Positions 24,601-33,199 of a stretch of 64,000 nucleotides of DNA are shown in pieces (within the stretch, counting starts at the first letter, position 1; each line of letters starts with the position of its first letter). The DNA comes from Stanieria sp. NIES-3757 (lineage in GTDB: Bacteria > Cyanobacteriota > Cyanobacteriia > Cyanobacteriales > Xenococcaceae). The notes beneath the pieces are model-generated. The model was not told the origin of the DNA. It did no database searches and worked only from the letters and a program-made list of their open reading frames with translations. The position numbers and the translations under genes were made by a program. The stretch lies in the NCBI GenBank assembly GCA_002355455.1, contig AP017375.1, positions 3,348,001 through 3,412,000 of the forward strand, in the 5' to 3' direction.

Positions 24601-27217
24601 AAGCTTAACGCAACAGCTAAAAAACCTTGCTAAACAAGAAAACGTCACCTTGTTTATGTTGCTGCTAGCAGCATTCAAAACCTTACTCTATCGCTACACT
24701 GGGCAAGAAGATTTGCTCGTTGGTTCGCCTATTGCTAATCGCAACCATGAAAAATTACAAGATTTAATTGGCTTTTTTGTTAATACTGTAGTTCTGCGGA
24801 GTAACTTAGCAGGAAATCCCAGTTTCCTAGACTTATTATCACAAATCCGTCAGATAGCACTAGAAGCTTACGCCCATCAAGATTTACCTTTTGATAAATT
24901 AGTAGAAGTATTACAACCAGAAAGAAATTTAAGCTATACACCTTTGTTTCAGGTGATGTTTGCTTGGCAAAATGCACCTCAGTTACCAACAATTCCCGAT
25001 TTAACTTTGAGTGAATTTAAAGTCGATCCTCAAATAGCACAATTCGATCTCAGTGTATCAATTGAAAATGCAGCAGAAAGATTAATTGCTACTTTTGAAT
25101 ACAATACGGATTTATTTGATGATGAAACTATTAGGAGGATGGTAAGTCATTATCAAAACTTGTTAATTGGAATAGTAACTAATCCTCAAGCCAAATTATC
25201 AGATTTACCTTTATTATCGAACCAAGAAAAACAACAAATACTAATTGATTGGAATCCAACCCCAGTTGATTATTCACAAGTTTCAATTCAACAACTTTTT
25301 GAAACACAAGTAAAGCAAAATCCTGATGCTGTAGCAGTAGTTTTTGATAATCAACAATTAACCTATCAACAGTTAAACCATCAGGCAAATCAACTAGCTC
25401 ATTATCTACAAGAAATCGGTATAAAACCAGAAGTATTAGTTGGGGTTTATTTAGAACGTTCTTTAGAAGTTTTTATTGCTGTTTTAGGAATTATTAAAGC
25501 AGGTGGTACTTATCTTCCTCTCGATCCCGAATATCCTACTGAAAGAATCGCTTGGATGTTAGAAGATGCTTCTCCATCGGTTATTTTGTCGCAAGAATAT
25601 CTAAGAAAAAATTTACCAAATCATTCGGCTAAATTTATTTGTTTGGATTCTGAATGGGACAATATTAGTCAGAAAAGTTCAGAAAATTTAGAAATTCAGA
25701 TCACATCAGAAAATGCTGTCTATACAATTTATACTTCGGGTTCGACAGGTAAACCTAAAGGCGTAGTTTGTACCTACGGTGGTTTAGTTAATACTTATCT
25801 AGCTTGGCAAAACTCTAACTTGTTACCTGATAGTAATAACAATTGTTTTTTACAAATGGCGAGTTTCTCCTTTGATGTTTTTACAGGAGATTTAATTAAA
25901 GCCTTATGTTCGGGAGCGAAATTAGTAATTTGTCCTAAAGAGTTGCTCTTAGAACCAAAAAAATTTTATCAATTTATGCTCCAAAAAAAGGTTAATTGTG
26001 CTGATTTTGTACCAGCAGTATTAATTAATTTAGTTAACTATTTGGAGCAGGCAAAACAAACTTTAGATTTTATGAAATTGTTGATAGTTGGTTCTGATAG
26101 CTGGTACGTCAGAGACTATCAAAGAGTTAAAAACTTATGTGGTTTAAATACTAAATTAATTAATGCCTATGGTGTTAGTGAAGCAACTATCGATAGTACT
26201 TATTTTGAAGCTGAAAGCTTAGATTTATCAAGCGATCGCATTGTTTCTATTGGTCGTCCTTTTCCTAATACCCTAGTTTATTTATTAGATCATAATTTAC
26301 AACCAGTTCCCATTGGAGTTTGGGGTGAAATTTATCTCGGTGGTGTTAGTTTAGCTAGAGGATATTTAAATAATTCTGAATTAACCAAAAAGAAATTTAT
26401 TCCTAACCCGTTTTTGAACGTAGGAATATTTCATGAAATATCCCTAAAGAATTCAACATTATACAAAACTGGAGATAAAGCCCGATATCTACCTGATGGT
26501 AATATTGAATTTTTAGAGAGAATTGATAATCAGATTAAAATTCGAGGTTTTCGGATTGAAATAACTGAAATTGAAGCAGTTATAAATAAATATCAAGATA
26601 TTAAACAAGCTGTAGTTATTGTTGACAATGAAGACTCAAATAACAAAACTTTGGTAGCTTATCTAGTTCTACAACAACCAGAAACAGATAAATTAACAGA
26701 AGAATTAATTCAAAAATTAAGAGTTTATTTAAAAGAACATTTACCCGATTACATGATTCCTACTAATTGGCAATTATTGAAAGAATTACCTTTAACTGCC
26801 AATGGTAAGATTGATCGGAAGTTTTTTAAAACAATTAAGCTCGAGAACAATTTACAAATTACCCCTACTACAAATTTACCTCGTAATCAACAAGAGCAAA
26901 TAATCTCCCAAATTTGGCAAGAAATACTTCAGAGAGAAAACATTGATGTTAATGATAACTTTTTTGATGTAGGTGGTCATTCTTTACTGTTAGCTCAAGT
27001 ACAAAAAAAACTAGAAAGTTCTTTCCAAATAAATTTAACTATTACGGATTTATTTAAATATCCCAGTATTAGTTCTTTAGCTACTTATTTAAATCAAAGA
27101 GAAAATAATTCTTTCACAATAACTAACCGCAATAATTCTGAGCAACTTATTAATCGCATTGACAAACAAAAAACCGCGATCGCTCGTAGAAAGCAAGCAC
27201 GGAGGGCAAGCAAATAA
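21695..27217 (+). CDS. FAAL-ACP-C-A-T loading synthetase
   Basis: 1840 residues that start the assembly line. Residues 1 to about 620 are a fatty acyl-AMP ligase (QYTSGSTGTPKGV near 178, LPIYHDMGLIGG, RTGDLGFL, KTSSGKIQRRAT). It activates a fatty acid and loads the following ACP (LGLDSLKVF, Ser near 680). A condensation domain (about 743-1180, HHIIADG near 881) attaches the acyl chain to the amino acid chosen by the A domain (about 1190-1690). A carrier domain follows (GGHSLL, Ser near 1761). Read against GrsA, the A-domain code is DVGDLVAIDK, which I cannot assign. Both adenylating domains carry in-frame inserts before their TGD motif (22993-23145 and 26410-26455). It ends on the base where the PKS begins. 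Confidence 0.95.
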   Translation: MNQLAHSFVTSSHNYFSVVQLLRQQSRKQANADAFIFLEDGESQETKVTYQKLDLRSRQIAAHLQGLGLRGERALLLYPSGLDYLAAFFGCLYAGVIAVPAYPPKNQRNTPRIQAIITDSEAAIALTTKTLVPKMESWLGDLQWLATDDLEAGIEENWQELDLDRDTIAFLQYTSGSTGTPKGVMVSHGNLLHNAEMTYRWMGHSPKSKFVSWLPIYHDMGLIGGILQPLYGGFPCVLMSPTSFLQRPYRWLQAISKYQGTTSGAPNFAYELCVRKISAEQRSCLDLSSWQVAFNGAEPIRHETLKEFAATFAECGFREEAFYPCYGMAEATLLVSGGDREKKGKRDKEVLYRNKAVDKLALTEDRIIEVFEENRNSKTLVGCGSSIPGQKIVIVNPETLTRCENNCVGEIWVTGDSVAKGYWNRLEETEEVFHGIAQRRKEETRKENVVEKSQGISGADFLPVSPSPYLPTSDTDTSVEQHHFLRTGDLGFLDDSGELFVTGRLKDLIIIRGRNLYPQDLELTAQRSHNALRLDSNAAFTVEIDNDEKLVIVQELEFRAKPNLEEVITSIRQTVTETHEIEVYGVVLIKPGSIPKTSSGKIQRRATRSKFLEGKLNTVASSSLETQEFVDTENSLTKEELLQFSPQEFLTQYLQLQIARVLKRLPQDINLDSSLTSLGLDSLKVFELKNQIEADLEVTIAIADLFSGLTTRSLSTKILAQLESTSSSKSTSLQKISTSNNIHPVSFAQARLWFLDRLKSGNPAYNISFAVQIEGKLEVQALENSLNQVIARHEILRTSFATSEGKPVQVIHPHLRVTLSVVDGQKLDCFPSESIGQKYLDINLITTQEHQQPFDLTQIPLLRLKLLRLASEKHLLLLTMHHIIADGLSAEVFMTEVALHYQRLSVPELAIQYKDFVYWQQQSFQEQKLIDYWKQKLKDAPPLLQLPTDRPRPPVQTYQGKSQSWELPASLTQQLKNLAKQENVTLFMLLLAAFKTLLYRYTGQEDLLVGSPIANRNHEKLQDLIGFFVNTVVLRSNLAGNPSFLDLLSQIRQIALEAYAHQDLPFDKLVEVLQPERNLSYTPLFQVMFAWQNAPQLPTIPDLTLSEFKVDPQIAQFDLSVSIENAAERLIATFEYNTDLFDDETIRRMVSHYQNLLIGIVTNPQAKLSDLPLLSNQEKQQILIDWNPTPVDYSQVSIQQLFETQVKQNPDAVAVVFDNQQLTYQQLNHQANQLAHYLQEIGIKPEVLVGVYLERSLEVFIAVLGIIKAGGTYLPLDPEYPTERIAWMLEDASPSVILSQEYLRKNLPNHSAKFICLDSEWDNISQKSSENLEIQITSENAVYTIYTSGSTGKPKGVVCTYGGLVNTYLAWQNSNLLPDSNNNCFLQMASFSFDVFTGDLIKALCSGAKLVICPKELLLEPKKFYQFMLQKKVNCADFVPAVLINLVNYLEQAKQTLDFMKLLIVGSDSWYVRDYQRVKNLCGLNTKLINAYGVSEATIDSTYFEAESLDLSSDRIVSIGRPFPNTLVYLLDHNLQPVPIGVWGEIYLGGVSLARGYLNNSELTKKKFIPNPFLNVGIFHEISLKNSTLYKTGDKARYLPDGNIEFLERIDNQIKIRGFRIEITEIEAVINKYQDIKQAVVIVDNEDSNNKTLVAYLVLQQPETDKLTEELIQKLRVYLKEHLPDYMIPTNWQLLKELPLTANGKIDRKFFKTIKLENNLQITPTTNLPRNQQEQIISQIWQEILQRENIDVNDNFFDVGGHSLLLAQVQKKLESSFQINLTITDLFKYPSISSLATYLNQRENNSFTITNRNNSEQLINRIDKQKTAIARRKQARRASK
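22993..23145 (+). repeat. In-frame insert in FAAL before TGD motif
   Basis: About 50 codons, opening with AQRRKEETRKEN and including VSPSPYLPTS, lie between EETEEVFHG and HHFLRTGDLG. The DNA pairs a purine-rich 'cgcagagacgcaaagaagag' strand with a pyrimidine-rich 'ctccccgtctctccatctc' strand, as in an inserted inverted repeat. FAALs normally go straight into RTGD here. Confidence 0.65.
26410..26455 (+). repeat. In-frame palindromic insert, A domain of loading protein
   Basis: Between PNPF and LYKTGD. The palindrome GGAATATTTCATGAAATATCC at 26423-26443 encodes part of the peptide LNVGIFHEISLKNS. A related 'gaaatatccctac' end occurs in the insert at 46107-46135. Confidence 0.7.
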
Positions 27218-30200
27218 TGAATAGTGTAGCAAGTTTGAATACTGAAGAAAGTATTGCAATTATCGGTATGGATGGTCGTTTCCCTGGGGCTAAAAATATC
27301 GACCAGTTCTGGGAAAATATAAAAAAAGGTAAAGAATCAATTACCCATTTAACTGACGAGCAATTATTAGCTAGTGGCGTAGAGCAAACTGTTATCAATG
27401 ATCCGAATTATGTTAAAGCAGGAGCATTTTTAGAAGATATTGATCGCTTTGATGCTAATTTTTTTGGTTACAATCCTAAAGAAGCATCCGCGAGCGATCC
27501 ACAACATCGTATCTTTTTAGAATGTGCCTATTCTGCTTTAGAAGATGCTGGTTACAATCCAGATAAATATACGGGTAAAATTGGTATTTTTGCTGGAGTA
27601 GGTTGGAATAATTATTTATTATTTAATCTCAATCCTAATGAAGATTTTTTCAAAACAGCTTTGGGTTATCAAACAGTAATTGGTAACGAAAAAGATTTTT
27701 TAACGACTCGTATTTCTTATCTTTTAAATTTAACAGGAATAAGTATTGATATACAAACAGCTTGTTCCACATCTTTAGTTGCTACTTCAATGGCTTGTCA
27801 AAGCTTATTAACTTATCAATCTGACATAGCTTTGGCAGGAGGAATTAGTATTTCTCACCTCAAGAAAACGGGATATTTGTATCAGGAAGGTGGCATTTTA
27901 TCACCTGATGGGCATTGCCGTGCTTTTGATGCCCAAGCACAGGGAACTGTACCAGGAAGTGGGGTTGGTGTAGTTATTTTAAAACGATTAGAAGATGCTT
28001 TGGCTGACGGCGATTGCATTCATGCCATCATTCGCGGTTCGGCTATTAATAATGATGGTGCTAGTAAAATTGGTTATACTGCTCCTAGCATCGATGGACA
28101 AGCAGAAGTAATTGCCGAGGCTTTAGCTTTAGCAGAAGTTGAACCCGAAACGATTTCTTATATTGAAACTCACGGTACGGGGACTCCTTTAGGAGATCCG
28201 ATTGAAATTGCTGCATTAAACCAAGTTTTTCAAGATCACACTGATAAAAAAAGTTATTGCGCTCTTGGTTCAGTCAAAACTAATATCGGGCATTTAGACG
28301 CAGCAGCAGGAATTACGGGATTAATTAAAACTGTTTTGGCACTTAAACACAAGCAGATTCCTCCTAGCTTGCATTTTCAGCAACCTAATCCGAAAATTGA
28401 TTGGGCTAATAGTCCTTTTTACGTCAATACTGAATTAAAAGAATGGAAAACCCCAGGATATCCTAGACGGGCAGGGGTTAGCTCTTTTGGGATTGGTGGT
28501 ACTAATGTTCATGTGGTATTGGAGGAAGCAATCGTTGAGGAGACGCGGAGACAAAGAGACAAAGAGAGGGGGAGAAAATCCGATCTGTTGGTGATCTCTG
28601 CAAAAACCGAATCTGCCTTGGAAACAGCAACGGATAACTTAGTTAAATATTTACAAAAACATCCTGAATTAGATTTAGCGGATGTGGCGTATACCTTGCA
28701 GGTGGGGCGTAAGGAATTTAATTATCGTCGCATGGTAGTAGGGAAAGATGTTGCAGGTATTGCGATCGCTCTTGAGTCCAGAAATCCTCAACGAGTTTTA
28801 ACTCATTGTACCCAACAGGAACGTTATTCAATTGTGTTTATGTTTCCTGGACAAGGTTCTCAGTATGTCAATATGGGTAAAGAACTGTATGAAACTGAAC
28901 CTGTATTTCGTGAGTGGATTGATCGCTGTTGTCAATTATTAGAACCTGAATTGGGTTTAGATTTGCGATCGCTATTGTATCCCGTAGGGGCGATTCACGA
29001 ATCGCCCTTACCCAATTCGCCCCTACAGCAAACTGAAATCACCCAACCAGCTTTATTTGTAATTGAATATGCCTTAGCTCAATTGTGGATGTCTTGGGGA
29101 ATTAAACCCGAAGCTGCCATCGGACATAGTATTGGGGAATATGTAGCTGCAACTATTGCAGGTGTGATGTCTTTAGAAGATGCCCTGCATTTAGTCGCAC
29201 GAAGGGGTAAGTTAATTCAGCAGATGCCTCCAGGTTCGATGTTGGCGGTTTCTTTATCGGAGACAGAAGTATCGTCCCTACTTAATGATGAATTATCCCT
29301 AGCTGCTAGCAATGCTCCTAATTTGTGTGTCATTTCAGGTAGCCACGAAGCGATCGCAAAACTGCAAAATCAACTCAATGAGCAAGGAATTGAATGCCGT
29401 CATCTCCATACCTCTCATGCTTTTCATTCCTCAATGATGAATGATGCGATCGCGCCTTTTCAACAGGAAGTTGCTAAAGTTAAATTAAATCCGCCTCAAA
29501 TGCCTTTTATTTCCTGTGTTACAGGAACTTGGATCACCGCAGCGGAGGCAACAGAGCCTCATTATTGGGCAAAACATATTAGGGAAACAGTTCGTTTTGC
29601 TACGGGAGTTAATAAATTATTACAAGATTCTCATCAAATTCTACTAGAAGTCGGTGCAGGAAGAACTTTATCTACTTTGGTTAGACGCAATTTTTCTCAA
29701 GCAACAGGGCAAATCGTTTTGTCTTCCTTACCTCATCCCAAGGAACAAGTTTCGGATAATGCTTTTATCTTAAATATGTTGGGTAGGTTGTGGCTGGCAG
29801 GAGTAGAAATTGATTGGTGCAATTTTTCTGCTCATCAAAAGCGTCGGCGAGTACCTTTACCTACCTATCCTTTTGAACGTCAACGTTATTGGATCGATAG
29901 TAAAGAGGCAGGGGTACAGAAAAGCCGAGGTGCAGAGGAGAATATCTCTAAAAAAATCAATATTTCTGATTGGTTTTATGTTCCTACTTGGAAAAGTGTA
30001 CCTTTAGTTCAAACAAATAATCTTAGTCAAGAAAGATATTTAGTTTTTGTAGATAGTTCGGGAATTGGTGAACAAATAGTTGAACAATTAAGGCGAAACG
30101 GAACAGAAGTAAGTGCTGTATATTGTGGAGACAAGTTTAGCCAAGATGATCGTAACTATAAGATTAATCCCACTAATCCAGAAGATTATCATTGTCTGTT

Positions 30201-31869
30201 AGAAGCAATCTCCCTTACAAACAACATACCCACCAAAATTATCTACTTGTGGAGTTTTTTACCCCCTCGCGCTAGCGAACGTTCTCTCCCTATCTCCCTA
30301 TCTCCCAGTCATCCCTACACCCAATCTTTCTACAGTCTTATCTACCTCACTCAAGCACTCGAACAAGAACAACCCAAGCACAAAATTCAAATTGTGATTG
30401 GTACAAATAATCTTTATGACATCATTGGCAATGAAACCTTGTTTTATGAACAAGCAACCTTATTAGGTGCGCTCAAAGTAATTTCCCAAGAGTATGCTTA
30501 CCTCAATTGTCGTCAAGTGGATTTTGTTATCTCAGAATCGAAGCCAAATTCCTCGATCAAACAATTAATTACAGAATGTACCACTGATAGCAAAGATCGA
30601 ATTGTTGCTTATCGAGGTAATCGTCGTTGGGTACAAACTTTTGAGCCAATTCCCCTTGCTAAAAATACTCAGGAAAAATCAAAGTTACGACAAAAAGGCG
30701 TTTATTTAATTACAGGCGGAATGGGCGGTGTTGGCTTAGTTTTAGCTGAATATCTAGCTCGTACCGTCCAAGCTAAACTTATTTTATTAGGACGTTCTCA
30801 ATTACCTGCTAAAGATACTTGGGATGAATGGTTAAGCACTCATAATGCAGAAAATTCTCTTAGCCAAAAAATGCTCAAAATTAGAGATTTAGAGGCTTTA
30901 GGCGCAGAAGTGTTACCCCTGACGGCAGATATCTGCGATCGCACCTCTATGCAAAAGGCGATCGCTCTTGCTTTAAAACGTTTTGGTAATATCAATGGAG
31001 TTATTCATGCTGCTGGTGTAGCTGGTGGTGGCATCATTCAATTAAAAACACCAGAGGTAGCTGAGAATGTCTTTGCGCCGAAAGTAACAGGAACATTAAT
31101 TCTTAATAAGGTTTTAGCAGAAATAGACTTGGATTTTCTCGTGCTTTGTTCTTCTCTTAGTTCTGTTGTAGGAGGATTTGGACAGGCTGATTATTCTGGG
31201 GCGAATGCTTTTTTAGATGTTTTCGCTCGTTGTAATCATAGTAATTGCCATACAGTAGCTATTAATTGGGATGCTTGGCAGGAAGTTGGGATGGCAGTAA
31301 ATACCGAAATTCCCCCAGAAATGAAGCAATGGCAAGCAGATAATCTCAAAAATGGATTGTTGTCTGCTGAAGCAGTAGATGTATTTGAGCGTGCTTTAAG
31401 CAGTGAGTTGGCACAAGTGATTGTCTCGACTCAAGATTTAGCCACAGTAATCGAGCAAAACAATAATTTTCTGGCTACTTATATTCAAAAACCTGATTCT
31501 ATCCCTGCTGCTGCTCAAAATCCGAGTAAAAATTATGTTGCTCCTAGTAACAAAATTGAAAAAACTATTGCAAAAATTTGGCAAGAAGTGATAGGGTTTG
31601 AAAAGATTGGAATTCATGACAACTTTTTTGAGTTAGGCGGGCATTCTCTGCTTGCTGTGCAGGTTACTGCGCGCTTAAGAGAGGTTTTTCAACTAGATTT
31701 GCCCTTGCGGACACTTCTGTTTGAAGCTCCTACCATTGGTCAACTAGCTGTTGCTATAGCGAATCAAATCACGCCAGCAGCAGAAAGTGAAGAAATTGAA
31801 CAATTATTAGCAGAAATCGAGAGTCTTTCGCCCGAAGAACTCGAACAAGAACTTGCCCAAAAATCTTAA
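27217..31869 (+). CDS. Type I PKS module KS-AT-KR-ACP
   Basis: 1550 residues. The ketosynthase has Cys183 in TACSTSL with ETHGTGTPLGDP and KTNIGHLDAAAG for the His pair. The acyltransferase has Ser638 in GHSIGEYVAA and the HAFH motif of malonyl selectivity. A ketoreductase (about 1155-1340) has TGGMGGVG and the Ser, Tyr, Asn set in SSLSSVVGG...ADYSGANA. An ACP follows (GGHSLLA, Ser near 1475). It should extend acyl-X by one malonate and reduce the ketone to a hydroxyl, giving a gamma-amino-beta-hydroxy (statine-like) unit if X is an alpha-amino acid. The KR lacks the LDD motif of B-type enzymes (HAAGVAGGG). Repeat-derived linkers sit after the KS, inside the AT and on both sides of the KR's N-terminal subdomain. 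Confidence 0.96.
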   Translation: MNSVASLNTEESIAIIGMDGRFPGAKNIDQFWENIKKGKESITHLTDEQLLASGVEQTVINDPNYVKAGAFLEDIDRFDANFFGYNPKEASASDPQHRIFLECAYSALEDAGYNPDKYTGKIGIFAGVGWNNYLLFNLNPNEDFFKTALGYQTVIGNEKDFLTTRISYLLNLTGISIDIQTACSTSLVATSMACQSLLTYQSDIALAGGISISHLKKTGYLYQEGGILSPDGHCRAFDAQAQGTVPGSGVGVVILKRLEDALADGDCIHAIIRGSAINNDGASKIGYTAPSIDGQAEVIAEALALAEVEPETISYIETHGTGTPLGDPIEIAALNQVFQDHTDKKSYCALGSVKTNIGHLDAAAGITGLIKTVLALKHKQIPPSLHFQQPNPKIDWANSPFYVNTELKEWKTPGYPRRAGVSSFGIGGTNVHVVLEEAIVEETRRQRDKERGRKSDLLVISAKTESALETATDNLVKYLQKHPELDLADVAYTLQVGRKEFNYRRMVVGKDVAGIAIALESRNPQRVLTHCTQQERYSIVFMFPGQGSQYVNMGKELYETEPVFREWIDRCCQLLEPELGLDLRSLLYPVGAIHESPLPNSPLQQTEITQPALFVIEYALAQLWMSWGIKPEAAIGHSIGEYVAATIAGVMSLEDALHLVARRGKLIQQMPPGSMLAVSLSETEVSSLLNDELSLAASNAPNLCVISGSHEAIAKLQNQLNEQGIECRHLHTSHAFHSSMMNDAIAPFQQEVAKVKLNPPQMPFISCVTGTWITAAEATEPHYWAKHIRETVRFATGVNKLLQDSHQILLEVGAGRTLSTLVRRNFSQATGQIVLSSLPHPKEQVSDNAFILNMLGRLWLAGVEIDWCNFSAHQKRRRVPLPTYPFERQRYWIDSKEAGVQKSRGAEENISKKINISDWFYVPTWKSVPLVQTNNLSQERYLVFVDSSGIGEQIVEQLRRNGTEVSAVYCGDKFSQDDRNYKINPTNPEDYHCLLEAISLTNNIPTKIIYLWSFLPPRASERSLPISLSPSHPYTQSFYSLIYLTQALEQEQPKHKIQIVIGTNNLYDIIGNETLFYEQATLLGALKVISQEYAYLNCRQVDFVISESKPNSSIKQLITECTTDSKDRIVAYRGNRRWVQTFEPIPLAKNTQEKSKLRQKGVYLITGGMGGVGLVLAEYLARTVQAKLILLGRSQLPAKDTWDEWLSTHNAENSLSQKMLKIRDLEALGAEVLPLTADICDRTSMQKAIALALKRFGNINGVIHAAGVAGGGIIQLKTPEVAENVFAPKVTGTLILNKVLAEIDLDFLVLCSSLSSVVGGFGQADYSGANAFLDVFARCNHSNCHTVAINWDAWQEVGMAVNTEIPPEMKQWQADNLKNGLLSAEAVDVFERALSSELAQVIVSTQDLATVIEQNNNFLATYIQKPDSIPAAAQNPSKNYVAPSNKIEKTIAKIWQEVIGFEKIGIHDNFFELGGHSLLAVQVTARLREVFQLDLPLRTLLFEAPTIGQLAVAIANQITPAAESEEIEQLLAEIESLSPEELEQELAQKS
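28984..29026 (+). repeat. Palindromic repeat inside the AT domain
   Basis: 'gtaggggcgattcacgaatcgccc' followed by an inverted 'ttcgcccctac' lies in frame and encodes VGAIHESPLPNSPL between LLYP and QQTEITQPALF. The same family recurs at 35906 and at 57221. Confidence 0.75.
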
Positions 31870-32106
31870 GTGAGTTAAACAGTATGCTTTTTGCTTCAGT
31901 TTATTGATATTTATTCTTAAAAAACTTGGAAATTAAATATCGCAATTGATAATTTGTCCACAGATAAACACAGATAGAGTTATCGATTGGTAGTGTTATT
32001 TGTTGCTGGTTGATTGCTACTTATTAACTGGTAACTGGTAACTGGTAACTGGTAACTGTTTTGTACCTCACCAAGAATATAACGATTCGATAGGACATGA
32101 TCTGAG
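31870..32106. repeat. Gap with TAACTGG heptamers
   Basis: The 237-base gap holds about 4.9 tandem copies of TAACTGG at 32025-32058. It also has a 'cacagataaacacagat' segment of a kind scattered in cyanobacterial gaps. No gene is seen; these are short tandemly repeated repetitive sequences. Confidence 0.7.
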
Positions 32107-33189
32107 ATGGAATTTAGCCTACTATACTTTTCTGGAGATGGATCGACAACGAGAACTGATAAATACAATCTGTTGCTGGAAACAGCTAAATATGGGGATA
32201 TTCAGGGTTTTAAAGCGATTTGGACTCCAGAACGTCATTTTCATCCATTTGGGGGGCTATATCCTAATCCTTCAGTAATATCTGCTGCTTTAGCTATGGT
32301 GACCGAAAAGATTCAACTGCGATCGGGTAGTGTGGTCATGCCGTTACAAAATCCTGTTAGGGTTGCAGAAGAATGGGCAGTAGTAGATAATCTTTCTAAT
32401 GGTAGAGTGGGTATTTCTTTTGCTTCTGGTTGGCACGCAGATGATTTTTTACTGCAACCAGACAATTATGCTAACCGCAAAGAGGCGATGTGGCAGGGAA
32501 TAGAAGTATTTAAACAGCTTTGGCAAGGGGAAAAAGTTCAATTTTTGGGAGGAACGGGAAAACCTGTTGAAATTCAAACTTTTCCTCGACCAATACAAAA
32601 AAAAGTACCAATTTGGATTACTTGTGGGGCTGATGAAAGTTTTATTGGTGCGGGCAAAATTGGTGCAAATGTTTTGACTTCTTTATTGTATGAAACAACC
32701 AATAATTTAGCCAGACAAATAACTCTTTATCGTAATTCTTTACAGGAACACGGTTACGATCTTAAACAGGGAAAAGTAGCTTTAATGTTACATACTTTTA
32801 TTGGTGACGATGAAAAATCGATTAGAAACCAAGTTAAAGAACCTTTTTGTAATTATATAAAAACTCATTTTGGTTTAGTAGAAAAATTAGCTAAAAAAAT
32901 TGATTTCCCTGTCGATCCAGATACATTTACCGAAAGCGATCGCGCTTGTTTATTTGATTTTGCCTTTGAACGTTATCTTCAAGGAAGAGTGATGATTGGT
33001 ACAAAGGAAACTTGTTGTCAAACAATCGAACATCTCAAAAAAATTGGTGTAGATGAAATTGCTTGTTTGATTGATTTTGGTTTAGATTTTACTTCGGTAA
33101 TGAATAGTTTAGCTAAACTCAAAAATTTAAAAGAAGAATATCAAAGTAAACAATTAGTAGGGCAATATTCAGCTTTAAGTTTTTTCTAA
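32107..33189 (+). CDS. Luciferase-like FMN monooxygenase (MupA/Atu3671 type)
   Basis: 360 residues with the TIM-barrel of flavin-dependent LLM oxidoreductases: FSLLYFSGD, GFKAIWTPERHFHPFGGLYPNPSV, RSGSVVMPLQNPVRVAEEWAVVDNLSNGRVGISFASGW, and TCGADESFIGAGKIGANVLTSLL. The N-terminus and spacing match the subfamily found next to, or within, NRPS/PKS clusters (MupA in mupirocin). Members use reduced FMN and O2 to hydroxylate carrier-bound intermediates. Position directly after the PKS suggests it acts on the ketide unit, but the substrate is inferred only. Reduced flavin must come from elsewhere; no reductase is adjacent. Confidence 0.88.
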   Translation: MEFSLLYFSGDGSTTRTDKYNLLLETAKYGDIQGFKAIWTPERHFHPFGGLYPNPSVISAALAMVTEKIQLRSGSVVMPLQNPVRVAEEWAVVDNLSNGRVGISFASGWHADDFLLQPDNYANRKEAMWQGIEVFKQLWQGEKVQFLGGTGKPVEIQTFPRPIQKKVPIWITCGADESFIGAGKIGANVLTSLLYETTNNLARQITLYRNSLQEHGYDLKQGKVALMLHTFIGDDEKSIRNQVKEPFCNYIKTHFGLVEKLAKKIDFPVDPDTFTESDRACLFDFAFERYLQGRVMIGTKETCCQTIEHLKKIGVDEIACLIDFGLDFTSVMNSLAKLKNLKEEYQSKQLVGQYSALSFF

Positions 33190-33199
33190 ATAAATTTAT

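Noticed and set aside
32025-32058. CRISPR-like array
   Set aside because: It is a tandem heptamer with no spacers; no cas genes are present.
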